Under the pieces are notes generated by a model. That model made no database searches and was not told the DNA's origin. It was given only the letters and a program-made list of their open reading frames with translations. A stretch of DNA of 42,572 nucleotides from Sedimentisphaerales bacterium (lineage in GTDB: Bacteria > Planctomycetota > Phycisphaerae > Sedimentisphaerales > Anaerohalosphaeraceae): NCBI GenBank assembly GCA_028282905.1, contig JANQGW010000228.1, forward strand, positions 1 to 42,572. Direction: 5' to 3'. Below, in pieces: positions 24,518-33,006 of the stretch; the stretch's first letter is position 1, and every line of letters starts with the position of its first letter. The translations under genes were made by a program, and so were the position numbers.

Positions 24518-26767
24518 TTACCTTGACTCCTCAAAATCAGTAATCAGCCAGTCGCCGTTGATTTTAGCTAAGATGAAAATGACGGTTTCCGGTTTGCCTT
24601 TCGGATTGAGAGTCACTTTAACTTTCGCCTGATTGTCCTTGTGATACACAGGTTTGCTCTGTTGATATTTAAGCAATCTGTTTTGACTGGCTTTTGAGAT
24701 TTGACGAAAGGATCGGGACAGTTTTTCATTGTCTGAAATACATTGCATGTACATGTCTATATTGCGTATTAATGCGGCTGTAAACATCGACTTAATGGTG
24801 GCCTGCGGAGTTGACAAATCGAGTTTCATGGTTTTTGGAATAGACTCCTCAAAGGCAACGTCTCTGTCAACTTCTGCTAATCGCTTCGGCAAGCGGAGAG
24901 TTTTTGATATCTCAGGAAAATGGAGTGGCTGCCTTAAATAGCTAACTTGATTGAGTTGTCCCTGTATGCTTTTTGAAAATTTTAGCGACTGCTGCATGTG
25001 GTAATTTCTGGGTTCAGGGATTTGCTTCAGTATTTCTTCTGCCTCTTGAGTTCCACACAATCCAATGGCACAATATAGATATTTGTTATTTGAATTTTCG
25101 TTGAGCGCCGTTTCTAAATGCTCGATTGCTTCATCGGGATATTTTGCCAATACTTTGGCTGCTTCTATGGCTTGCCAGGCTTGTTTGCGATTATTCAATT
25201 CTTCCGGGCCGGCATTTCTATTGTTTGTTTGGATGACGGAAACCAGTTCTTCGTAGTCGCCTTCCGATCCCATGTTTCGGATTTCCAGAACCCGGCGTAT
25301 GCAGCTTCCCGGACCAAACTTTTTGAACTGAAGTTCGTCTTGTTCGGACAGCGGTTCCCCCGAATCCTTCGTCAATTTCTCCTTCGTACGGGTGTCAATT
25401 TCATCTAATATATTCATTAAGTCTGCAATCTGTCCGGCGCTTTCATAGAGGTCCGCCAGGCGTATGTGTATCACTGGATCTGAATGAAAACAAGCATATA
25501 TTCCCTGAATATAATTTTCTATTGCTTTGCAATAGTCGCCAAGATGTTCATAGCATATTCCCTGGCAAAGTACGTATTGGTATTCGTATTGGCTTTGGCA
25601 TGTTCCGCACCAGCATTGAAAAGGATGTTTGTTTTGGATGGATTGATAAGAAGCTAACGCTTTTTCATAATGGCTTTGTGCAAGGTAGCAATCGCCTATT
25701 TCCCACAATGCCTTGGGCTGATAATTCCCGTAGGCTTCTATGATGCATTCGCCTTTTTCCATGTCATTAACATTGGAATCAAGTAATAATTGGAATTGCT
25801 CAATCGCTTTGTTATATTGCCGGCGTTCTTTCAAAAGCGTCCCTCGATAATAAACCGCCTTGCTCCACGCGGGTGTCTGCGGGTGATTTTCCTGAATCTG
25901 CTTCCAAAGTGCATCTGCTTCGTCATTTTGTTTTGATTGATAAGCCATATGGGCCAATGTCAGCAGGCTGTTTGCGGCTGCTTCTGTGTTTCCTTCTTGA
26001 GTCGCTTTTTCACATGTGACGCGCAAGGCGAGCGTTTTGCCATAATTGTCTTCGACGGCGTCGAAATAGTGAGTTAATGTGTCTGTATCAATTTTGCTGC
26101 TGCATTCCCAATACATTAAGATTGAGCCCAGGCGTTTTTTATACCAGCCGACTTTACTTTTAAGGAATATGCTGCTGCAAGCTTCCGGAGTCAGCGTTTG
26201 ACCGTCTTCCATGCCCTTGATTGTTTCTATTCTCTGGCCGGCATGTTTTTTCCAGTCGGAAGCTGTCTTTGCGTTAACCAGCGTTTGAAGTAATTGCTTA
26301 GCTTTTGAATATTGGCCCGTCTCGATCAGGCATTGACTGTAGCTGAAAATGTCATCAAGCTCCAGTTTGCCTTTATCGTTTTCGATGGATTCAAAGTGTC
26401 GGATTCCCAATTCGGGATTTTCATATTCAAGAAATAAATGCCCCTTATGTTCTTTTTGTAGTTCGCGAAGGTTATAGCGTCTCCGAAGCGTTCTGATATG
26501 CCAGGCTGCTTCTTCCGGGATGGGCAGTGCATCGGATAATAATGCTTCTGCTTCTTTGAGTTTTTTTTGATATGCCAGGTTTGAAGCGTTTTGGTAGATG
26601 GTTCTAAGTGACTTTAAAGAATTTATATATTGTTCCAGCTGCGTGTACGAATCCAACGTTGAAAGAGCATTTTTTTGCGTCGGAACTTCAGAGAATCCGG
26701 AGGCAACTTGAAAATGGGTGAGAATAAGGATATAAGTCCAAAACAGACGCCAATGTTTGTGTTTCAT
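24518..26767 (-). CDS. Exported TPR-repeat protein
   Basis: 749 residues from ATG 26767 (AAGGAG 8 bases upstream; the frame is open to 26836 without support). A signal peptide (HWRLFWTYILILTHFQVASG) precedes an all-helical array of TPR-like repeats, e.g. ALWEIGDCYLAQSHYEKALASYQ, YEHLGDYCKAIENYIQG and KYPDEAIEHLETALNEN. A Cys cluster (HPFQCWCGTCQSQ) lies near residue 390. The last ~110 residues form a separate NTF2/lumazine-like domain ending VIFILAKINGDWLITDFEES. Such proteins are periplasmic scaffolds; partners unknown. It stands alone and convergent with the sulfatase. Confidence 0.8.
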   Translation of the reverse strand: MKHKHWRLFWTYILILTHFQVASGFSEVPTQKNALSTLDSYTQLEQYINSLKSLRTIYQNASNLAYQKKLKEAEALLSDALPIPEEAAWHIRTLRRRYNLRELQKEHKGHLFLEYENPELGIRHFESIENDKGKLELDDIFSYSQCLIETGQYSKAKQLLQTLVNAKTASDWKKHAGQRIETIKGMEDGQTLTPEACSSIFLKSKVGWYKKRLGSILMYWECSSKIDTDTLTHYFDAVEDNYGKTLALRVTCEKATQEGNTEAAANSLLTLAHMAYQSKQNDEADALWKQIQENHPQTPAWSKAVYYRGTLLKERRQYNKAIEQFQLLLDSNVNDMEKGECIIEAYGNYQPKALWEIGDCYLAQSHYEKALASYQSIQNKHPFQCWCGTCQSQYEYQYVLCQGICYEHLGDYCKAIENYIQGIYACFHSDPVIHIRLADLYESAGQIADLMNILDEIDTRTKEKLTKDSGEPLSEQDELQFKKFGPGSCIRRVLEIRNMGSEGDYEELVSVIQTNNRNAGPEELNNRKQAWQAIEAAKVLAKYPDEAIEHLETALNENSNNKYLYCAIGLCGTQEAEEILKQIPEPRNYHMQQSLKFSKSIQGQLNQVSYLRQPLHFPEISKTLRLPKRLAEVDRDVAFEESIPKTMKLDLSTPQATIKSMFTAALIRNIDMYMQCISDNEKLSRSFRQISKASQNRLLKYQQSKPVYHKDNQAKVKVTLNPKGKPETVIFILAKINGDWLITDFEESR

Positions 26768-26955
26768 GGGTTTACTCCTTGCAATCAATGAAAAAAACAT
26801 AATTCGGCTTTTCCACAGATATTTATAATGCAGCAAAACAAAAGATATTGCAAGGGCATGTTTGGTTATTTTATAAAAAGACCCGTGGATATGTGGCGTG
26901 TAATTTGTGCAAAACAGGTTTGAAAAAGTATTTTTTTTCGTTATTCTTTGTTGGC

Positions 26956-28062
26956 ATGAATATACTTGTATTGGAATCTTATTACGGCGGTTCGCATAAG
27001 GCGTTTTTGGACGGGTGGAGGGCGCACAGCGAAAATGAGTTTACGTTGCTGACATTGCCGCCGAACAAGTGGAAGTGGCGGATGCGTCATGCGGCGATTA
27101 CTTTTGCGCAGCAGGTTAATCAACTGTTTTGGGATGGCGGCAACTGGGATGTGCTGTTTTGCTCGGATATGCTGAACTTGGCGGAGTTTTGCGGACTGGT
27201 CGATGAATCCATCCGGCGACTGCCGAAGATTGTTTATTTTCACGAAAATCAACTGACCTATCCCGTGCAGGTCGAGTCTGAGCGGGATTATCAATATTGC
27301 ATGACCAATATCACGACTGCGGCCGCGGCTGATGCGGTATGGTTTAACAGTGCGTTTCATCGGGATGAATTCTTAGAAGCGATTGGAAAGTTTCTAAAGC
27401 GGATGCCGGATTACCAGCCGATAGAAGTCATTGAGGAAATTCGGGGGAAATCATCCATTCATCCGCCGGGGATTATGCCGATTGAAGGGCGGTTAGAGCA
27501 AAAGCCCGGACCTGTGCGAATTCTATGGGCCGCCCGATGGGAGCATGACAAAAATCCCGAAGACTTCTTCGCGGCCATGAGAATCCTCAAGAAAAAAGGG
27601 CTGGATTTCCGGCTCAATGTTATCGGCGAGCAGTTCCGTGACCGTCCCGGGATATTCAACCAAGCCGGCAAAGAATTTGCCGACCGGATTGAACGCTGGG
27701 GCTATCAATCCAGCCGAGCCGAATACGAACAAGCTTTGACGGAATCGGATATTGTCGTTTCTACGGCCAATCACGAATTTTTCGGTATCGGGATGCTGGA
27801 GGCCATCGCCGCGGGGTGCCGGCCACTGCTGCCGAATCGGCTGGCCTACCCGACGATTATCAAGAGCCTCGCAACAGATGACACGTCTGCCTATCTGTAT
27901 GATGGAACTGTTGAAGGGCTTGCCAATCAACTCGAAAACCTGATTAGCAAGCGCACTCTGTCAACACCTTCAATATTTCGTGAAAACCTCAAGCAGTATT
28001 TCTGGCCACAGCGAGCTGTCCACATGGACAGCGCCCTGATTACTGACGGCCCATCATCCTGA
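26956..28062 (+). CDS. tRNA-queuosine alpha-mannosyltransferase homologue (QTMAN/GTDC1, DUF3524)
   Basis: 368 residues from ATG 26956; the open frame extends to 26848 but the family begins MNILVLESYYGGSHKAFLDG. GTB-fold glycosyltransferase: N-terminal DUF3524 part with LLTLPPNKWKWRMRH and YFHENQLTYPVQ, C-terminal GT4-like part with ILWAARWEHDKNPEDFF and NHEFFGIGMLEAIAAGCRPLLPNRLAYP. In animals the homologue GTDC1/QTMAN mannosylates queuosine in tRNA-Asp. Bacterial members exist as I know them; the acceptor here is inferred. No Shine-Dalgarno is visible. Its 3' end overlaps the convergent SIMPL gene by 23 bases. Confidence 0.85.
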   Translation: MNILVLESYYGGSHKAFLDGWRAHSENEFTLLTLPPNKWKWRMRHAAITFAQQVNQLFWDGGNWDVLFCSDMLNLAEFCGLVDESIRRLPKIVYFHENQLTYPVQVESERDYQYCMTNITTAAAADAVWFNSAFHRDEFLEAIGKFLKRMPDYQPIEVIEEIRGKSSIHPPGIMPIEGRLEQKPGPVRILWAARWEHDKNPEDFFAAMRILKKKGLDFRLNVIGEQFRDRPGIFNQAGKEFADRIERWGYQSSRAEYEQALTESDIVVSTANHEFFGIGMLEAIAAGCRPLLPNRLAYPTIIKSLATDDTSAYLYDGTVEGLANQLENLISKRTLSTPSIFRENLKQYFWPQRAVHMDSALITDGPSS

Positions 28063-28756
28063 AAAACACTTTCACTTTTGTGCTGATGGTAATTTGCCCA
28101 AGGGCCAATGCCTGAGATGAACCGCCTGTTGCCTCATCAAATGAAACACTGTTGGAAAAGCTATATTTTGCAGCATACCGTTGTTGGGGTATTTCTTCAA
28201 TTTTCAGCGGTTCAATAATTTGTGTACCGAGCGTGCGGGCCAGATTGCTCGCTTTTTTGCGGGCGGCCAGAACGGCTTTTTCCCGGCTTTCATTCTGATA
28301 CTTAATTCGGTCGGAGTGGTCATATTGCGTGCTATTAATGCTGACGCCTCTAATGCTGGCCAGGCCAAACCATATTTTCTGATACAGTCCAAGATCGGAA
28401 ATCGTAAAACCAATGTCGGTTGAAGCATAATAGCCCACCTTGACATTCTTTTTATTTATATACTCCCAATTCTCGCCGAACTGCATTCTGGAAGTCTGGA
28501 TTTTTTCCTCTGGAATCTTCAATTCTTTCAAGAAAGAAAGGGCTTGTTGCACAGATTTCGAATGTTTGGACGCAGCGGTTGGCAATTCCTTATCTTCAGT
28601 TTTCACATTCACCGACCAGATGATTTGATTTGGGACAACTCGAATTTCTGCGGTACCGAACACTGCCACATGCGGCGTATCCAGTTCCAAATCTTCGGCA
28701 ACGGTCCAGGCTGAACAGAATAGCAGGGCAACAAGCAAAATGGTATGTGTCTTCAT
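28040..28756 (-). CDS. SIMPL domain (DUF541) exported protein
   Basis: 238 residues with a signal peptide (MKTHTILLVALLFCSAWTVA). SIMPL pattern: HVAVFGTAEIRVVPNQIIWSVNV, KIQTSRMQFGENWEYINK, and KYQNESREKAVLAARKKASNLARTLG, then a C-terminal VSFDEATGG and QITISTKVKVFF. Members assemble into oligomers in the cell envelope; function is poorly known (oxidative stress effects in some). Start supported by AGGAG 9 bases upstream. Overlaps the queuosine-mannosyltransferase gene tail-to-tail. Confidence 0.88.
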   Translation of the reverse strand: MKTHTILLVALLFCSAWTVAEDLELDTPHVAVFGTAEIRVVPNQIIWSVNVKTEDKELPTAASKHSKSVQQALSFLKELKIPEEKIQTSRMQFGENWEYINKKNVKVGYYASTDIGFTISDLGLYQKIWFGLASIRGVSINSTQYDHSDRIKYQNESREKAVLAARKKASNLARTLGTQIIEPLKIEEIPQQRYAAKYSFSNSVSFDEATGGSSQALALGQITISTKVKVFFRMMGRQ

Positions 28757-28896
28757 GGTAATGGCTCCTGAAAATTAGGTTTTGGTTTACAGGATTGATT
28801 ATAGACCATCTGCCGTTTCAGGCAAGTAACAAGACTGTAAAAAGCATTGAAAGGTCCATAATATAGGTGGGGTGCCGGCGGACGCCTTTAGTTTAA

Positions 28897-28914
28897 ATGT
28901 GAAAAATATCACAA
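28897..28914 (+). promoter_or_regulatory. Rex-like (or CRP/FNR-like) operator 1
   Basis: ATGTGA-AAAATA-TCACAA, a TGTGA-N6-TCACA palindrome, ending exactly 6 bp before the -35 of the sensory-hydrogenase operon. Rex operators (TTGTGAAnnnnTTCACAA) share this core and Rex commonly controls NADH-linked fermentation genes; a CRP/FNR-family site has the same half-site spacing, so the regulator cannot be fixed from sequence alone. Confidence 0.7.
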
Positions 28915-28920
28915 AAATCA

Positions 28921-28949
28921 TTGACTTGCAGTTTATTTGTTTGTATGTT
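28921..28949 (+). promoter_or_regulatory. Promoter of the sensory-hydrogenase operon
   Basis: TTGACT (28921-28926), 17-bp spacer, TATGTT (28944-28949). Same layout relative to the operator as the promoter at 32358. Confidence 0.7.
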
Positions 28950-29062
28950 GCTGTTTGTGGTGAAAATTAGAACAATAAAAGCCATGCTGTAATTTTCCAA
29001 GTTTATTTAAAAACGTGGATAAAAGCGTAAAAACAGACTTTAAGCTGTTTTGAGGCGTCAAA

Positions 29063-29332
29063 ATGGAAAAAATGATAACCAATCAAGATATTATTGAAGT
29101 TGTTTTCTGTATGGGCAGCAGTTGTTTCAGCCGGGGTGGAAATCGCGGCTTATCAATGCTTCAGGCATACCTCAAAGAAAATGACCTCGAAACCCGTGTG
29201 ATTGTGCAGGGGCGTTTATGCCAGGGCAAATGTCAGGACGGCCCGAATATCGCCATTGACGGCAAGCATTATCGCTCTGTTGATCCCGGCGTCATATTGG
29301 ATCTCGTTAAGCACCACCTGGAAAATTGTTAA
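29063..29332 (+). CDS. Thioredoxin-like [2Fe-2S] ferredoxin of the hydrogenase locus
   Basis: 89 residues with the NuoE-like thioredoxin-fold cluster pattern Cys16-x4-Cys21 ... Cys53-x3-Cys57, binding one [2Fe-2S] cluster. An in-frame ATG at 29072 is an alternative start. First gene of the sensory operon, before the group C hydrogenase, as in other clusters of this kind. Likely carries electrons to or from the sensory hydrogenase. Confidence 0.85.
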   Translation: MEKMITNQDIIEVVFCMGSSCFSRGGNRGLSMLQAYLKENDLETRVIVQGRLCQGKCQDGPNIAIDGKHYRSVDPGVILDLVKHHLENC

Positions 29333-29383
29333 TTAAAAGATTTGGCCTTTGGCTGAAATGATGTAACTGTGTGAGGTAGGCTC

Positions 29384-31117
29384 ATGAATCCGATGCAGCC
29401 CATTTATACCGAAGCGACACGCTGCCAGGACTGTTACAAATGTCTTCGTCAGTGCCCCGTCAAGGCAATTGATATCCAGAACGGGCACGCCAGTGTGATT
29501 CCGGAGTTGTGTATCATGTGCGGCAATTGCGTGCAGGTTTGCCCGATGGGGGCCAAACGCGTTCGCAGTGACCGCGAACGGGCCAGGCTGCTGTTCCGCA
29601 TGAAACGCCGTGTCTTTGTATCGCTGGCACCGAGCTATTTGACGGAGTTTTCTGATTTACACCCAAGTCAGTTAATTGCTGCCTTGAAGGCCCTGGGATT
29701 TGAAGGTGTAAGCGAAACGGCATTAGGTGCCGAGCAGATAAGTGTTGCGGTGGGGGCAAAAATGCAGCATGAAAACAAGCCGACCATTTCTTCGGCCTGT
29801 CCGGCTGTGGTCGAATTAGTGAAACGCTACTGGCCGCAGTATAGCGACAGCGTTTGTGACATGCTCAGTCCGGTGCTGGCGCATTGCAAATTGCTGCGGC
29901 AGCACTTTGGGCGAGATATCGGCATTGTGTTTGTCGGCCCGTGTATCGCCAAGAAAACCGAATCCGACCAAAACGAACACCTGCTGGATGTTGTGCTGAC
30001 GTTTAAAGAATTACAAAAGTGGTTTGATGAAGAAGGCATTGGCCCGCGCACGATGGATATTGAGGCTGGCGATGACTTTGTGCCGCATCGTGCCGGCGAC
30101 GGCGTGCTGTATCCAATTGACGGCGGAATGATTGCCGGTATCGAAGCTGACAGCACAGTGACCAATGCCCGGTTCATGGCCTTCAGCGGCATTGAGGCAA
30201 TTCAGAGTGCATTGGAAAACCTGGATACGTTAAACGGCAAAGCTCCGCTGTTTTTGGAATTGCTGGCTTGCGAGGGCGGCTGTGTCAATGGCCCGCACGC
30301 TTGTCAAAAAGGTGCTACGGTGCTCAAGCGTCATCAGGTCATCACTTCGTTTGAAGAACAGCCGGAAAAGGTTCAAGCAGTCGAGGATGTTGAAGTGGCA
30401 CACATTTGGCCGGTCGAGCCGGTACATCAGAGTCATTACGAAGACGGTCAGCTGCGGGAAGCTTTAAAACGCGTTGGCAAGTTTGGCCCTGAAGACGAAC
30501 TGAACTGCGGCGGCTGCGGTTATGACAGTTGTCGTCAATTTTCCAAGGCATTGCTGGACGGCCGGGCCGAGCGGACAATGTGTATGGGCTATATGCGGCA
30601 GCTCGCCCAAAAGCAGGCGGATGCCTTACTGCGGGCCATGCCATCCGGGGTGGTCATCGTTGATGAAAACCTTGAGATACGTGAAAGCAACCGCCGCTTC
30701 TCCGAGATCATGGGTGACGATGCTGTCCGAGCCTATGAGGCCTGTCCGCACTTGGTAGGGGCTAAACTCAAAAAAATCGTTCCGTTCTACGGTTTATTTG
30801 AACAGGTGCTTCAAAACGGAACAGCCAATCTGGAAAAGGATATTAAGGCCGGAGAGGGGATTTTTCATGTGACGGTCTTTACAATTGAAAAGCATCGTTT
30901 GGTTGGTGGGATTGTACAGGATATTACTGAGCCGTCCGTGCGTAAGGAGCAGATTGTGGATAAGGCAAAGAAGGTAATTGCTCGCAATCTGGAAACGGTC
31001 CAGCAGATCGCTTACTTACTGGGTGAAAACGCTGCCGAGTCTGAAGTGATATTGAATTCGATTGTCGATATGTTCAAGCTGCCGGCAGTTGAAGGGCGGG
31101 AGCTGAGTGATGACTAA
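29384..31117 (+). CDS. hydS: Group C (sensory) [FeFe]-hydrogenase with PAS domain
   Basis: 577 residues. N-terminal two [4Fe-4S] ferredoxin sites (Cys14/17/20/24, Cys43/46/49/53), then an H-cluster domain with cluster ligands Cys139, Cys187, Cys296 and Cys300. An additional [4Fe-4S] site (Cys375, 378, 383, 400) precedes a PAS domain (~412-510), the family's sign of sensing. The active site is altered from catalytic enzymes: the first L1 Cys is Ala138 (SSACP), the L2 Met is Gly185 (GPC) and the L3 Met is Leu294. This matches the sensory HydS type, which lacks the proton-transfer Cys. It overlaps the phosphatase gene by 8 bases, so their products probably act together. Confidence 0.92.
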   Translation: MNPMQPIYTEATRCQDCYKCLRQCPVKAIDIQNGHASVIPELCIMCGNCVQVCPMGAKRVRSDRERARLLFRMKRRVFVSLAPSYLTEFSDLHPSQLIAALKALGFEGVSETALGAEQISVAVGAKMQHENKPTISSACPAVVELVKRYWPQYSDSVCDMLSPVLAHCKLLRQHFGRDIGIVFVGPCIAKKTESDQNEHLLDVVLTFKELQKWFDEEGIGPRTMDIEAGDDFVPHRAGDGVLYPIDGGMIAGIEADSTVTNARFMAFSGIEAIQSALENLDTLNGKAPLFLELLACEGGCVNGPHACQKGATVLKRHQVITSFEEQPEKVQAVEDVEVAHIWPVEPVHQSHYEDGQLREALKRVGKFGPEDELNCGGCGYDSCRQFSKALLDGRAERTMCMGYMRQLAQKQADALLRAMPSGVVIVDENLEIRESNRRFSEIMGDDAVRAYEACPHLVGAKLKKIVPFYGLFEQVLQNGTANLEKDIKAGEGIFHVTVFTIEKHRLVGGIVQDITEPSVRKEQIVDKAKKVIARNLETVQQIAYLLGENAAESEVILNSIVDMFKLPAVEGRELSDD

Positions 31118-32291
31118 GCCGTTTATTGAGGTTGATTTTGCCCGCCAGAGCAAGGCCGGTCAGGGGGCGCCAGGTGATGTATTTTTCTCGAGTCGACTGG
31201 CCGATGAAGGGCGGATTGTTTGCGTTTTAGCTGATGGTCTCGGCAGTGGAATCAAGGCCAACGTCCTGGCGACGTTGACGGCAACAATGGCGATGAAGTA
31301 CATCAGTTCAGAAATGGATATCCGTCAGGCGGCCGAGATAATCATGGCGACGCTGCCGGCATGCAGTCAGCGGAAGATCGGCTATTCAACATTTACGATT
31401 GTCGATATTCGCAATGACGGAACCATTCGTATGGTTGAACATGACAATCCGCCGTATGTGCTGTTGCGTGGAGCCGAACAGGCAATGGTTGAGAAAGCAA
31501 TACTGGAGATCAACACGGCTAATTTGGGGCAACGTAAGTTGTTATATAGTTGTTTTGATGTACAGAAAGGATCGCGGCTGATTATCTATTCGGATGGTGT
31601 TTCCCAATCGGGAATGGGCAGTCGGCAGATGCCATTGGGGTGGACCAATGACAGGGCGGTTTCTTTTCTGGCAAAGCGAGTGCAGCAATGTCCGGATATA
31701 TCTGCGCGTCAGCTTTCCAAGGAAGCGGTAGCCAAAGCACTGGGAAATGACAGATATGTTGCAAAGGATGATATTAGCTGTGCGGTGATTAACTTTCGCA
31801 GTCCTCGAAAATTATTGGTGTTGACAGGTCCGCCTGTTGATCCGTCTCGGGATAAACTGATGGCTGAGAAAATTGCCGTCTATGATGGAAAGACAGCGAT
31901 CTGCGGGGGAACTACTGCCAACATCGTGGCGCGTGAACTGGGACGTGAGGTGAAGATTGATCTGGGGCGGTTTGATCCCGCGGTGCCGCCGATTTCAACA
32001 ATAGAGGGCGTTGATCTGGTAACCGAAGGGACGTTGACCATGTCGAAGGCTGCGGATATTCTCGAAAAAGGGCAGTCGCCGGAGCAGATGACAAGCAATG
32101 CTGCGGTCAAATTGGTCGATGCTTTTCTTCAAAGTGATATTATAGAGTTTATGGTGGGGACCCGAATTAATCAGGCCCATCAGGATCCAAATCTTCCGGT
32201 TGGGCTGGATATTCGACAGAACCTGCTTCGTCGGATTTCTGATTTGTTGAACTCGAAGTACATGAAGGATGCCAGATTAACGTTTGTGTAA
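31110..32291 (+). CDS. SpoIIE/PP2C-type serine phosphatase coupled to the sensory hydrogenase
   Basis: 393 residues from ATG 31110 (a GTG at 31107 is the alternative); overlaps the sensory hydrogenase gene by 8 bases. Residues ~1-235 are a PP2C phosphatase domain of the SpoIIE type: CVLADGLGSG (metal Asp), IYSDGVSQSGMG and VAKDDISCAVI. A C-terminal ~150-residue domain (ICGGTTANIVARELG, PPISTIEGVDLVTEGTLTM) is found with this type but its role is unknown to me. It probably dephosphorylates a partner in response to the H2 or redox signal read by HydS. No cognate kinase or anti-sigma factor is adjacent. Confidence 0.88.
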   Translation: MTKPFIEVDFARQSKAGQGAPGDVFFSSRLADEGRIVCVLADGLGSGIKANVLATLTATMAMKYISSEMDIRQAAEIIMATLPACSQRKIGYSTFTIVDIRNDGTIRMVEHDNPPYVLLRGAEQAMVEKAILEINTANLGQRKLLYSCFDVQKGSRLIIYSDGVSQSGMGSRQMPLGWTNDRAVSFLAKRVQQCPDISARQLSKEAVAKALGNDRYVAKDDISCAVINFRSPRKLLVLTGPPVDPSRDKLMAEKIAVYDGKTAICGGTTANIVARELGREVKIDLGRFDPAVPPISTIEGVDLVTEGTLTMSKAADILEKGQSPEQMTSNAAVKLVDAFLQSDIIEFMVGTRINQAHQDPNLPVGLDIRQNLLRRISDLLNSKYMKDARLTFV

Positions 32292-32333
32292 AGAACTAAG
32301 ATTTAGCTATACGAAAACTGTCTGCGGAAATAG

Positions 32334-32351
32334 TTGTGAAAAAAATCACAA
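32334..32351 (+). promoter_or_regulatory. Rex-like (or CRP/FNR-like) operator 2
   Basis: TTGTGA-AAAAAA-TCACAA, a perfect TTGTGA-N6-TCACAA palindrome, ending exactly 6 bp before the -35 of hydCBA. Same placement as operator 1. Confidence 0.75.
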
Positions 32352-32357
32352 AATAAA

Positions 32358-32386
32358 TTGACAGAATTAAATTAATGTAGTATATT
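32358..32386 (+). promoter_or_regulatory. Promoter of hydCBA
   Basis: TTGACA (32358-32363), 17-bp spacer, TATATT (32381-32386): a near-consensus promoter. About 122 bases of leader follow before hydC. Confidence 0.8.
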
Positions 32387-32508
32387 TATATTTGTTGTTA
32401 CAAAAAGAGCATGTCAAGGCGGATCATGTCTTAATATGTGACTTTTGTGCATTTTGAGATGTTTGAAATAGCAAATTAGTCGTGTTTTTGTTAACGAGAG
32501 AGCTAAAA

Positions 32509-33006
32509 ATGGAAACAGATACAAAATTACGTAAGTTTGGACGGGTTTGCGAGATTGTCGACAAATATGATCGCAATCCAAGCAAGCTGATCCCAATCCT
32601 GCAGGAGGTACAAAAAGAGTATCGCTACCTGCCGGAAGAAGTGATGACCTATGTGGCGACCTGTCTGGATATGTCGCCGGCCCGTGTCTACGGCGTGGCC
32701 AGTTTTTATGCGAATTTCGCATTGGAGCCGAAGGGCAAGTATGTTGTCCATATTTGCGACGGTACCGCTTGTCATGTGAAAGGCTCTGGGGCAATCAAAG
32801 AGGCATTGTACAAAAAACTGAAACTTTCCGGTGACAAGCCGACAACCGATGACCTGATGTTTACGGTTGAAGCAGTTTCCTGTCTGGGCGCCTGCGGTTT
32901 GGCCCCGGTGATGACGGTCAATGAAAAGGTACATGGTCAGATGACGGCTGAAAGTGCCGAAGCCCTGATCGATGACATTCTCGCAGAGGAGGCCGACAAT
33001 GCTTAA
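32509..33006 (+). CDS. hydC: HydC, NuoE-like subunit of NAD-linked [FeFe]-hydrogenase
   Basis: 165 residues from ATG 32509 (GAGAGAG about 8 bases upstream; open further to 32482 without support). NuoE/24-kDa fold with [2Fe-2S] ligands Cys83, Cys88, Cys125 and Cys129, and family motifs YGVASFYANF and HICDGTACHVKG. It passes electrons between NADH-oxidising HydB and the cluster chain. The stop overlaps the hydB start by 8 bases. Confidence 0.93.
   Translation: METDTKLRKFGRVCEIVDKYDRNPSKLIPILQEVQKEYRYLPEEVMTYVATCLDMSPARVYGVASFYANFALEPKGKYVVHICDGTACHVKGSGAIKEALYKKLKLSGDKPTTDDLMFTVEAVSCLGACGLAPVMTVNEKVHGQMTAESAEALIDDILAEEADNA

Larger units (their letters stand above)
28757..29062. other. Hydrogenase sensory-operon upstream region
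   Basis: 306 bases without a gene. It contains the palindromic operator (28897-28914) and promoter (28921-28949), then a ~105-base leader before the first gene. Confidence 0.6.

Noticed and set aside
24271-24543. Basic short frames between the sulfatase and TPR genes
   Set aside because: Unusually basic, no ribosome site, no recognisable similarity; treated as non-coding.
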